Shown: positions 10,242-17,265 of the stretch, piece by piece
How positions within the stretch are numbered: the stretch's first letter is position 1
How the letters are laid out: each line of letters starts with the position of its first letter
Source: an uncultured Alphaproteobacteria bacterium
Lineage (GTDB): Bacteria; Pseudomonadota; Alphaproteobacteria; Micavibrionales; CSBR16-224
Assembly: GCA_950054485.1 (NCBI GenBank)
Contig: CATLPD010000005.1
Location: 1 to 64,000, forward strand
Direction of reading: 5' to 3'
DNA: 64,000 nt
Notes under the pieces: generated by a model
Told to the model about the DNA's origin: nothing
What the model saw: only the letters and a program-made list of their open reading frames with translations
Database searches by the model: none
Made by a program: the position numbers and the translations under genes

Positions 10242-10526
10242 GTGAGAAAATTTTTAATACCAATAATTTCAATTTTGGCGCTTTCGGCATGTGGTACAAT
10301 TGAAGTACATGATGAGGCGAATGGTATTAAGCGTATAGAGCACCACGGCGCAGCAATTCTTTCTACTTCCCCAGAAGCTGCTTATGCTCACCGTGAAACG
10401 CAAGAGGGTATGAAAATCACTGCCTACAAGGCGTGTCCGAGCGGGTACAGCTTAATTAAAGAGCAATATGTAGCTAAAACTGATAATAGCGATGATATGC
10501 TCGTTTGGTATGTGAAATGCACATAG
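10242..10526 (+). CDS. Small lipoprotein
   Basis: 94 residues, chosen to start at GTG 10242 because AAGGAG lies 7 bases upstream and because it gives a textbook lipoprotein signal: a basic N-terminus, a hydrophobic stretch, then the lipobox LSAC. The mature part is small, with two further cysteines (KACPSGY and YVKCT) that may form a disulfide. An upstream in-frame ATG at 10122 would extend the frame through the leader RNA but buries the signal peptide, so it was rejected. Probably attached to the outer or inner membrane in the periplasm. Function unknown. Confidence 0.7.
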   Translation: MRKFLIPIISILALSACGTIEVHDEANGIKRIEHHGAAILSTSPEAAYAHRETQEGMKITAYKACPSGYSLIKEQYVAKTDNSDDMLVWYVKCT

Positions 10527-10620
10527 TAAGCATTTAATAAATATAAAACCCTAAAAGGGGTTGAATAAAATTTGGAATCGTGTTTTATTTAAATAAAGAA
10601 ACCTAGAAAGGGGTTTATTT

Positions 10621-11304
10621 ATGGTTGAATATACACGAGGACAAACTGAATTTGCTTTAATGTCTCATTTTTTAAATGGGCAAAATGGCGCTGGCTTAAC
10701 AAAGAAAAAATTAAAAACACGAGCAAAACGGCTGTTAGAGTTAGATAGTGCTATGTCGGAAAGTGAGAATCTTCCATGCGCGTTCGTGACAGAAAACAAA
10801 GGGGCTCAGGGGAGTGCTCGTGTTTTTTTATACGAAAATATTTTTAATATTGGACTTGGCCTTGAATTACTAGATGCAGGATTCAAGCAAAGTGAAGTTG
10901 TCTTTCTGCTCCAACATTCTCAAGAAATTTTATATACGGCAGCACGTAGGATAAAAAAATATCCTAATGCTTTCCGTCAGGTCGTATCCTCAGCCGATTA
11001 TCCCGACCTTCCCAAAGACATGAAAGACAGCAACCTTGCAGATTTAAGGGCGTTCTTTCTATTCCAACGCCTGGATAGGCCGAATTTGGTAAAAGGTAAA
11101 AAAGCTCCTTTGTTTTTGTTGCCCAAAATCTGCTTTGGTATTGTGAGTCTTGCCAGTGAAATCAACGACATTTCCTACAGCCAATCAAAAGCCACAATTG
11201 TTGAGCTGGGAAATTTGGGCATATCCTTGAACAATTATTTAAAGCAAGCTCCTGAGATCAAGCGTGGACGTCCTAAAACAGAAGGGCATGATGACATTAA
11301 ATAA
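10621..11304 (+). CDS. Hypothetical protein of mobile module
   Basis: 227 residues, no family recognised. No signal peptide or membrane segment, so cytoplasmic. It is basic near the N-terminus (LTKKKLKTRAKRLLELD) and C-terminus (IKRGRPKTEG, an AT-hook-like RGRP motif that may touch DNA). AAAGGGG lies about 8 bases before the ATG. Its 3' end overlaps the methyltransferase gene by 14 bp, so the two are probably co-translated. The context (ParB-methyltransferase, DUF5681, recombinase) suggests a role in the biology of the mobile element. Confidence 0.65.
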   Translation: MVEYTRGQTEFALMSHFLNGQNGAGLTKKKLKTRAKRLLELDSAMSESENLPCAFVTENKGAQGSARVFLYENIFNIGLGLELLDAGFKQSEVVFLLQHSQEILYTAARRIKKYPNAFRQVVSSADYPDLPKDMKDSNLADLRAFFLFQRLDRPNLVKGKKAPLFLLPKICFGIVSLASEINDISYSQSKATIVELGNLGISLNNYLKQAPEIKRGRPKTEGHDDIK

Positions 11305-12601
11305 AGATTTTAAGCATTTGGGCAAAGGTTTGAAAATTGATTATTACACATGTGATAATTTAAAGCCCTACAAGAATAACCCGCGAACACATAGCGCTAA
11401 ACAAATTCGTCAAATTGCTAACAGCATTAAAGAGTTTGGTTTTACTAACCCCATATTAATTGACGGCAGTCAAAATATTATTGCCGGGCACGGCCGGGTC
11501 GATGCTGCGCGCTTGCTTGGGCTTAAGACTGTCCCAACAATTAATTTATCCTATTTATCTGATGTTCAAAAACGGGCTTATATTATTGCAGATAATAAGT
11601 TAGCGGAAAATGCCGGGTGGGATTTTGAGCTTTTACAATCTGAGATATTGACAATTTCAGAAATGGACTTGAATTTTGATTTAACATTAACTGGCTTTGA
11701 AGTATCTGAAATTGATAAATTTCTATCGCCTGACGAAGTTGATGAAATGTATAATCAAATTCCAGAATCTCCGGTAGTGCCAGTTTCAAAGCTTGGTGAT
11801 GTTTGGCATTTAGGTGACCATACTATTTTTTGCGGGGATGCTACAGATAAGCAGTCATATGACCGTTTAATGGATTTTGATGTTGCGCAAGCTGTTTTTA
11901 CTGATCCCCCGTATAACGTAAAAATTAATGGCCATGTTTGCGGAAACGGAAAAACACAGCATGATGAATTTAAAATGGCATCTGGTGAAATGTCAGAAGC
12001 TGAGTTTACCCATTTTCTCCAGTCCGTGCTGTGTAATCTAAAATTATTTTCAGCGGATGGCTCCTTACATTACATTTGTATGGACTGGCGGCATATGAAG
12101 GAGCTCATAACTGCCGGGTCTGTTTATACAGAATTAAAAAACTTGTGTATTTGGAACAAGAGTAACGGCGGTATGGGCTCTCTTTACCGCTCTAAGCATG
12201 AGCTTGTCTTTGTTTATAAAAATGGCAGGGCGGCTCATGTTAACAATATTGAACTTGGCAAACATGGAAGATACCGGACAAATGTTTGGGACTATGCCGG
12301 TGTGAATACATTTCAAAATAATAAAGACCTTGAGCTGCATCCAACAGTTAAGCCGATAGCAATGATTGAAGACGCTATTCTAGACTGCACAAAACGCGGC
12401 GATATCGTACTTGATGTTTTTGGCGGGAGTGGCAGTACTTTGATTGCGGCAGAAAAGTGCGGACGTAAAGCCCGACTTATGGAGCTTGATCCAAAGTATG
12501 TAGATGTAACCATCCGACGTTATCAAGATGTAACTGGAAGAATAGCCATTCATGAAAATGGTCAAACATTTGAAGAAGTAAGGGAGGTTTGTCGTGTCTG
12601 A
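11291..12601 (+). CDS. ParB-like nuclease domain fused to DNA methyltransferase
   Basis: 436 residues. An N-terminal ParB/Srx-type domain (about 15-110) contains IAGHGRVDAARLLG with the GHGR motif at 66-69. A beta-class DNA methyltransferase follows, with DPPY at 205-208 (catalytic motif) before FGGSGS at 377-382 (AdoMet-binding motif). It should methylate adenine N6 or cytosine N4; which cannot be told from sequence. Such fusions are common in phages and integrative elements and may protect element DNA. ATG 11291 is preferred: AAGGG ends 4 bases upstream, whereas the neighbouring ATG at 11288 is too close. The gene overlaps the next one by 8 bp. Confidence 0.88.
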   Translation: MTLNKDFKHLGKGLKIDYYTCDNLKPYKNNPRTHSAKQIRQIANSIKEFGFTNPILIDGSQNIIAGHGRVDAARLLGLKTVPTINLSYLSDVQKRAYIIADNKLAENAGWDFELLQSEILTISEMDLNFDLTLTGFEVSEIDKFLSPDEVDEMYNQIPESPVVPVSKLGDVWHLGDHTIFCGDATDKQSYDRLMDFDVAQAVFTDPPYNVKINGHVCGNGKTQHDEFKMASGEMSEAEFTHFLQSVLCNLKLFSADGSLHYICMDWRHMKELITAGSVYTELKNLCIWNKSNGGMGSLYRSKHELVFVYKNGRAAHVNNIELGKHGRYRTNVWDYAGVNTFQNNKDLELHPTVKPIAMIEDAILDCTKRGDIVLDVFGGSGSTLIAAEKCGRKARLMELDPKYVDVTIRRYQDVTGRIAIHENGQTFEEVREVCRV

Positions 12602-13064
12602 TAATGAAGAGTATAAAGTTGGCTATGGCAAGCCCCCTGAAGAACATCAATTTAAAAAAGGTCAGTCAGGTAATCCAAGCGGGCGTCCAAAAAGAAAACG
12701 TATGCGTTTTGCTGAAGATATTTCTGAAATATTTATGAGAAGTTTGAACGAAGAAATTGAAATAAATTTTGGTGGAATATCGCGTAAAGTTACCTCATAT
12801 GAGGCAATAATTCTCAGGTTAAAGGCAAAAGCTTTAAAGGGAAATTCTAAAGCTCTTAAACTTTATTTAGAGCTCGCGCAAAAAGCAGCGAATGAAGAAA
12901 AGTCGCATTTTCAAGATATCAACGAAACGATTTATAAATTGACAGACGCTCTTGAAAATAATTCAGATGAAGAATTTGAGAAAAAATATGGTTTTCCTAA
13001 ATCGGTGGGCAAAATGATGCACGATTCACTTACTGAAAGTGAAGAAGAAAGGTTTGGATTATAA
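12594..13064 (+). CDS. DUF5681-like protein
   Basis: 156 residues starting at GTG 12594, 6 bases after a strong AAGGGAGG and overlapping the methyltransferase stop. The N-terminus has GYGKPPEEHQFKKGQSGNPS then GRPKRKR, the signature of DUF5681 proteins found beside phage-type methyltransferases and terminases. The rest is helical and charged. The biochemical role of the family is not established; a DNA-binding helper of element packaging or transfer would fit the neighbours but is inference. Confidence 0.75.
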   Translation: MSDNEEYKVGYGKPPEEHQFKKGQSGNPSGRPKRKRMRFAEDISEIFMRSLNEEIEINFGGISRKVTSYEAIILRLKAKALKGNSKALKLYLELAQKAANEEKSHFQDINETIYKLTDALENNSDEEFEKKYGFPKSVGKMMHDSLTESEEERFGL

Positions 13065-13069
13065 ACCTC

Positions 13070-13101
13070 TGGACTTCTTTGCTGAAGCAAGCATGTATAG
13101 A
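13070..13101 (+). repeat. 32-bp element, copy 1 (before DUF2924 gene)
   Basis: Begins TGGACTTC and ends AAGCATGTATAGA. An ungapped copy at 14756-14787 matches at 25 of 32 positions; both flanks are nearly identical and the differences lie mostly in a central hairpin-forming part. An additional stem, AGCTCCT-GAA-AGGAGCT, follows directly and contains the Shine-Dalgarno of the next gene. Confidence 0.65.
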
Positions 13102-13121
13102 GCTCCTGAAAGGAGCTTTAC

Positions 13122-13520
13122 ATGGAATATTTAGAAAAATTACCAATCAATATTTTACGTGCACGTTGGGAGGGGCTTTGGCAAACAGACGCGCCTCAGC
13201 GCATGGGTAAAACGATGCTTGTTAAAAGTATTGAATATAAAAAGCGAGAGCAGAGCGGCGCGGGGTTAACAGCCGAACAGAAAAATCAGCTGGGCAAACT
13301 AATCAAACACTATCAGCGGAATCCAAAAGCTTTTGATCCGGGCCGCGTTTTAAAGCCCGGCACAAAACTGATCCGGCATTATGAAGGACAGAAACATATA
13401 GTCACAGTTCTAGAAGACGGCTTTGAATATAATGGACAACAAGCTTCTAGTCTCTCGAAAATTGCTAAAGAAATTACAGGCACAGCATGGAATGGGTGGA
13501 CATTTTTTAGAGCCTCTTAA
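13122..13520 (+). CDS. DUF2924 family protein
   Basis: 132 residues. The layout is that of DUF2924: an N-terminal helix with LPINILRARWEGLW, a GLTAEQKNQLGKL segment, then a beta-rich half with KPGTKLIRHYEGQKHIVTVL and a C-terminal SLSKIAKEITGTAWNGWTFF. The second half resembles a small recombinase-associated DNA-binding or sensor fold. DUF2924 genes are regularly found directly upstream of large serine recombinase genes in alphaproteobacteria, and that pairing is present here, interrupted by the inverted cassette at 13517-14729. The start follows AAGGAGC by 6 bases. Confidence 0.85.
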   Translation: MEYLEKLPINILRARWEGLWQTDAPQRMGKTMLVKSIEYKKREQSGAGLTAEQKNQLGKLIKHYQRNPKAFDPGRVLKPGTKLIRHYEGQKHIVTVLEDGFEYNGQQASSLSKIAKEITGTAWNGWTFFRAS

Positions 13521-14551
13521 AACTTAAGATTCGGTAATTTTTCAACAAGTCTCCCTATATGGGCGTGAGCAATTGTTTTCCCAACAGGTGACAGGCGACA
13601 GTTTATAATTGGTGAATTGTTCATTGTTTCAATAAAATTAAAAAGATCAGGTTTAATTTGACAAATTTTCTCTTTAATCTGCTCAGGTGAAAAAACATTG
13701 TTATCTAGAATACCTATTAATTTTCGTTTTGCATCTTCCCCAATGTTTAGCGAATTAATTTCATCTGAAGAAGCATAGCCTGGCTGTAAGTTATTAGGGG
13801 CATGGAAACTAGGTATAATATTTGCTTCTTTGAAAATAGAATGTCCAAGCTGTTCTACAAATATATCTCTTGGTATCCCATTGCAGAATAAACCAGTATA
13901 CTTTGTTTTTGCTTTCTCATAAAAGTTCTGCTGTGTAAAAGGCAAAATATTTACACATCGCTGGCAGGATAATAGTTCAAAGTTAATATCCGATAAATCG
14001 TCCTTTGAGCAGTTAATTTTTTCAAATATGTTCCACATGTTATTAAGGAGGTTTTCTGGTGTATTCCCAATAAATTTTAATTCTGTATTTAATAATATGA
14101 TACTTAAAGCTTTAAATTGAGATACAGAAAGTTTAGGTGCCGTTTCGACGGCTTCGGAGAAAATTATATCGCTAATTTCAGCGTTTGAAAATTGATCAAA
14201 AGATTTTGTAATTAAACGCGATAGAATGTTTTTCAACTCATCTTTTCCAGAGGAAATCGCAAATCCCTTTTGAGCATTAAAAAGATCGTTTTGTTTCCTT
14301 GGCGATTTAAACTCGTTTAGAATATTATGGGGGTGCAATGCTAGTTCCTCCATGATTGATATCCTTAAATCTTCAGCTTTTTTTTCAGCTTCCTCTTTTG
14401 CTATTCTTTGCAAATTGGGGAAATTCTCGTTCCATACATGTTGCATTATATCCATAGCGTCTTTAGCACTAATTCCTGAAACTATAGTCTCTGCCTGAAT
14501 TAAAACGCTTTCATTCCCAGCCTTTTGCGTTTGTTTATTCTTTTTTGTCAT
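13517..14551 (-). CDS. Hypothetical 344-residue protein of inverted two-gene cassette
   Basis: Soluble, mostly helical, no catalytic motif seen. The N-terminus carries the short motif ESVLIQAE (14-21), related to the SVLIQ motif at the end of its small partner and to GDNS-x-x-IQ motifs seen in some prokaryotic defence and conflict proteins. The C-terminus contains LSPVGKTIAHAHIG. It may belong to the LPO_1073/Vpar_1526 family, by memory of its general layout only. It overlaps the upstream 64-residue gene by 17 bp, so the two are co-translated. Its 3' end overlaps the convergent DUF2924 gene by 4 bp. AT-richer than the recombinase gene beside it, which suggests separate acquisition. Confidence 0.7.
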   Translation of the reverse strand: MTKKNKQTQKAGNESVLIQAETIVSGISAKDAMDIMQHVWNENFPNLQRIAKEEAEKKAEDLRISIMEELALHPHNILNEFKSPRKQNDLFNAQKGFAISSGKDELKNILSRLITKSFDQFSNAEISDIIFSEAVETAPKLSVSQFKALSIILLNTELKFIGNTPENLLNNMWNIFEKINCSKDDLSDINFELLSCQRCVNILPFTQQNFYEKAKTKYTGLFCNGIPRDIFVEQLGHSIFKEANIIPSFHAPNNLQPGYASSDEINSLNIGEDAKRKLIGILDNNVFSPEQIKEKICQIKPDLFNFIETMNNSPIINCRLSPVGKTIAHAHIGRLVEKLPNLKF

Positions 14552-14729
14552 TTTCTATCTTGCCTATTTGTATTAAAACAGATTTATCTTTTGCCTTTTG
14601 CTTTTGAACAATGCTATCAGCAATCTTTTTCTTAAAGAAAAATGCAGTTAGCGCAGTTAATATAAAAACGCCGATTCCGCTAAAAATCCAATCAACATTC
14701 GCCTTTATAAAACCAACCAAATTATTCAT
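14535..14729 (-). CDS. Small single-span membrane protein, partner of the 344-residue protein
   Basis: 64 residues: a short N-terminus, one hydrophobic span at about 13-32 (FSGIGVFILTALTAFFF), then a basic stretch and a cytosolic tail with KSVLIQIGKI (49-58). The tail motif echoes the partner's SVLIQ sequence at 15-19. AGGTGA precedes the ATG. First gene of a two-gene minus-strand operon lodged between DUF2924 and its recombinase. A membrane effector or anchor paired with a cytosolic sensor is a common layout for abortive-infection systems, but no activity can be read from the sequence. Confidence 0.65.
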   Translation of the reverse strand: MNNLVGFIKANVDWIFSGIGVFILTALTAFFFKKKIADSIVQKQKAKDKSVLIQIGKIENDKKE

Positions 14730-14755
14730 AATTCTTCACCTTTAATAAACTTAAC

Positions 14756-14787
14756 TGGACTTCCTGCCGAAAGGAAGCGTGTATAGA
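14756..14787 (+). repeat. 32-bp element, copy 2 (before recombinase gene)
   Basis: Direct copy of the element at 13070-13101 (25 of 32 matches, no gaps). Here the centre forms CTTCCT-GCCGAA-AGGAAG, a 6-bp stem. It ends four bases before the recombinase ATG at 14791. Both copies lie just before the start of a plus-strand gene, so they could be regulatory leaders, recombination sites, or both. Confidence 0.65.
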
Positions 14788-14790
14788 CGT

Positions 14791-16311
14791 ATGACGAATA
14801 CGCCCCAGAAAAAAGTTTGCGCGATTTACACCCGAAAATCAACAGATGAGCGGTTGGATATGGAGTTCAATACGCTGGATGCCCAACGTGAGGCTTGCGA
14901 GGCATATATTCTCAGCCAGCGATCTGAAGGCTGGCAATCCAATGCCGAAGAATATGATGACGGAGGTTTTTCCGGTGGCAACCTTGATCGTCCGGCTTTG
15001 AAGAAACTTCTGGAAGATATTAAGGCTAGCAGGGTGCAAATAGTGGTCGTTTATAAAATAGACCGGCTGACACGATCACTAATGGATTTTTCAAAGCTAG
15101 TCGATATTTTTGACGAGCACGGCGTTACATTTGTAAGCGTCACACAAAGTTTCAACACCACAACCTCCATGGGGCGATTAACGCTAAATGTGCTTTTATC
15201 CTTTGCCCAGTTTGAGCGCGAGGTGGCCGGAGAGCGCATCCGCGATAAAATTGCGGCCAGTAAACGCAAAGGGATGTGGATGGGTGGTGCGCCGCCAGCG
15301 GGTTACCGGATTGAAAACCGTCAGTTGGTAATTGAAGAGACTGAAATTGAATTGGTGCGTTATATCTTTGACCGGTATTTAAAGCTTGGGAATGTTCGTG
15401 ATTTAAAGCATGAGCTCGGCCGCAAAAACATCACAAGCCCCAAGCGGATATCCCAAAAAGGCAAACCGTATGGTGGACAGCCATTCTCAAGAGGGGCGCT
15501 GTATGCACTTTTAAAAAATCCGGCCTATGTTGGCAGAATATCCCATAAAGGAAAAATTCACGATGGTCTGCATGAGGGGATTGTTGAGCAAGAGGTTTGG
15601 CAGAGCGTTCAAAAAATGCTGAAAGATAATGCGGTAAACCGAAGCGAGACTGTACAAAGCAAGCATCTGCTTCAGGGCTTGATTTATGATCCGGACGGGA
15701 CAATATATAGCCCTACATATACGAAGCGTCATGGGCGGCAATATCGTTATTATATCTCGCAAAACTTGTTGCAATACAAAGATCATCCTAACGGAATACT
15801 GGCCCGATTACCCGCTCATGAAATTGAAGCGCTGGTAGAAAAAACATTACGGCAGGAAATTCCCAAGTTTTGTTATAAACTGGATGCAAATATACAGGGG
15901 CATATATCAATCCAACATAACAATATTCCCGGCCATGACTTAATTCGGCTTTGTTTAAAGAAGGTGACGATTGGGCTTGAAGAAATAATTCTGCAAATCC
16001 AGCCGGAGCCTTTTGCAGAATTAGCTTTAAAATATTTGAACCTCAATATATCCGGACTTGGAAAAAACTATGATGTGTCCGTACCCTTTAAGCTTAAGAA
16101 AGCCCAACGCGGCGCATTGGTCATAGAGCCTGAGGGCGAAAAGAATATTTTTGATCTGCCGCCATCCGGTTTGAAAAAACTTGTGCAGGGTACCATCTGG
16201 CGAGAAGAACATTTTGATGGCATGGCCCTTAAGGCAATTGCAAAGCGTGAAGGTTGTTCTGAAGCCTATGTTGGCACAGCTATCTATCAAAGCCTGGACC
16301 TTGGCAGCTGA
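14791..16311 (+). CDS. Large serine recombinase
   Basis: 506 residues. Catalyses site-specific integration and excision through a 5'-phosphoserine DNA link. The resolvase-type catalytic domain (about 8-150) shows YTRKS with Ser17 as nucleophile, DRLTRS, and the FERE...GERIRDKI segment. The recombinase domain follows, with KNPAYVGRISHKG, then the LLQGLIYDPDG and YRYYIS segments of this family. The zinc-ribbon cysteines of many large serine recombinases are absent. ATG 14791 is preferred over GTG 14779, which abuts the AAGGAAG ribosome site. Likely responsible for mobility of the module from about 10.1 kb to here. Downstream TTCCCTG repeats may belong to its terminator or attachment site. Confidence 0.93.
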   Translation: MTNTPQKKVCAIYTRKSTDERLDMEFNTLDAQREACEAYILSQRSEGWQSNAEEYDDGGFSGGNLDRPALKKLLEDIKASRVQIVVVYKIDRLTRSLMDFSKLVDIFDEHGVTFVSVTQSFNTTTSMGRLTLNVLLSFAQFEREVAGERIRDKIAASKRKGMWMGGAPPAGYRIENRQLVIEETEIELVRYIFDRYLKLGNVRDLKHELGRKNITSPKRISQKGKPYGGQPFSRGALYALLKNPAYVGRISHKGKIHDGLHEGIVEQEVWQSVQKMLKDNAVNRSETVQSKHLLQGLIYDPDGTIYSPTYTKRHGRQYRYYISQNLLQYKDHPNGILARLPAHEIEALVEKTLRQEIPKFCYKLDANIQGHISIQHNNIPGHDLIRLCLKKVTIGLEEIILQIQPEPFAELALKYLNLNISGLGKNYDVSVPFKLKKAQRGALVIEPEGEKNIFDLPPSGLKKLVQGTIWREEHFDGMALKAIAKREGCSEAYVGTAIYQSLDLGS

Positions 16312-16420
16312 TTTTCCCTGTTAATTCCCTGCTTATATTAAGCATTTTGACGGTTAACCCGCGAACGATATGGCTTTTAGCGGGGCTCCCTTATAAAAGA
16401 TAAAAAAATTCCCTGTTAAT

Positions 16421-16438
16421 TTCCCTGTTAGCAGGGAA
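16421..16438 (+). terminator. Hairpin after recombinase gene
   Basis: TTCCCTG-TTAG-CAGGGAA gives a 7-bp perfect stem about 110 bases downstream of the recombinase stop, followed only by TTTG, so it is a weak terminator or an attachment-site dyad. Confidence 0.45.
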
Positions 16439-16603
16439 TTTGATCCCGGCACGCGGCGAATTTGCCGTTTGAGAAAAATCAAAGAAATGGGGGTATATTG
16501 GTATATTCTGGGCGTGTGGCAAAAATACCACCATGCGTAAAGCGCGCAAAACGTGGGCTATTGCCCTGTATTTACTAATATATCTGGGAAAGATGAGACT
16601 AGA

Positions 16604-16641
16604 TGGCTGCCTCTTGTGGATTCGAACCTATGCATGGTGAG
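16604..16641 (-). pseudogene. Degenerate tRNA 3' end (tRNA-Gln-like)
   Basis: On the plus strand TGGCTG, then GGATTCGAACCT, then GCATGG are shared in the same order and spacing with the intact tRNA-Gln at 17024. The T-loop and 3'-CCA are kept, but the T-stem no longer pairs and the 5' half is missing. This is what a duplicated attachment site at a tRNA 3' end looks like after decay. Confidence 0.6.
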
Positions 16642-17023
16642 AAAAAATTTTGTAATGAAATTAGGTGTTTACCCAGTTTTTCATTTTTAGATTATCAATA
16701 GAAGTTATCATTTAACAATTTTGAGCAATTTTGTTGCTGGTAAAAAAATCACAGAAAAAGTTCGATTTTTTTGATTGGATAGATATGAGTCAAAATCGAA
16801 CCTGGAAATCTTGTATTTGACTCAGACCTTCAGAAGTGAGTCATTTGCGAAACTGGAAATGTCGATCTCGGCACGCGTGAAAAATCCGATCTCAGACAAA
16901 TCGAAAAAATTGCCTGTTATTGGTCTTTCTCTATGCGTGTCAAAAAAATGGGTATAAAAATAGCCCGCAATTTGCGGGCAAAAACCAGAAAAAATCGTTT
17001 AAAATCAACTGTTTAGGACTGAG

Positions 17024-17098
17024 TGGCTGGGGTGGCAGGATTCGAACCTGCGCATGGCGATACCAAAAACCGCTGCCTTACCGCTTGGCTACACCCCA
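17024..17098 (-). tRNA. tRNA-Gln (anticodon UUG)
   Basis: A full cloverleaf can be drawn: acceptor TGGGGTG with CACCCCA; D-stem GCC/GGC; anticodon stem GCGGT/ATCGC around the loop TTTTGGT (anticodon TTG); T-stem GCAGG/CCTGC with loop TTCGAAT; discriminator G and an encoded CCA. 75 bases. The 3' end points toward the island, the expected side for integration at a tRNA. Confidence 0.95.
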
Positions 17099-17265
17099 GT
17101 GAGAGAGCACACGTTAATTCAAATAAAACCAAAATTCAAGCCCCATAAAACGCTTTAAATGAAAAAAATACGTGTTTGGCGGAATTTTTTATTCAAAAAC
17201 ATAGTCGAAGTGTGTTATGTTATTTTCATTCAGGTTAACAGAATGCATTAAGGGACTGGGCACGT

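Larger units (their letters stand above)
16312..17023. other. Gene-poor border region with repeats and a tRNA remnant
   Basis: 712 bases without a credible gene. It holds two copies of TTCCCTGTTAAT(T)TCCCTG (16314-16331 and 16409-16427), a hairpin (16421-16438), a degenerate tRNA 3' end (16604-16641), and two copies of GATCYCGGCACGCG (16442-16455 and 16864-16877). The rest is AT-rich filler. This reads as the scar of one or more integration events next to the tRNA-Gln. Confidence 0.55.

Noticed and set aside
10122-10526. Longer frame for the lipoprotein, starting at ATG 10122
   Set aside because: It runs through the structured leader and its terminator and hides the lipoprotein signal peptide. 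GTG 10242 has a good ribosome site and gives a clean lipobox.
16775-17102. Two 60-residue plus-strand frames in the island border
   Set aside because: One overlaps the tRNA-Gln gene; neither has a ribosome site or protein-like composition.
17236-17255. CtrA box before the PodJ-like gene
   Set aside because: The two TTAA parts are separated by nine bases instead of seven.
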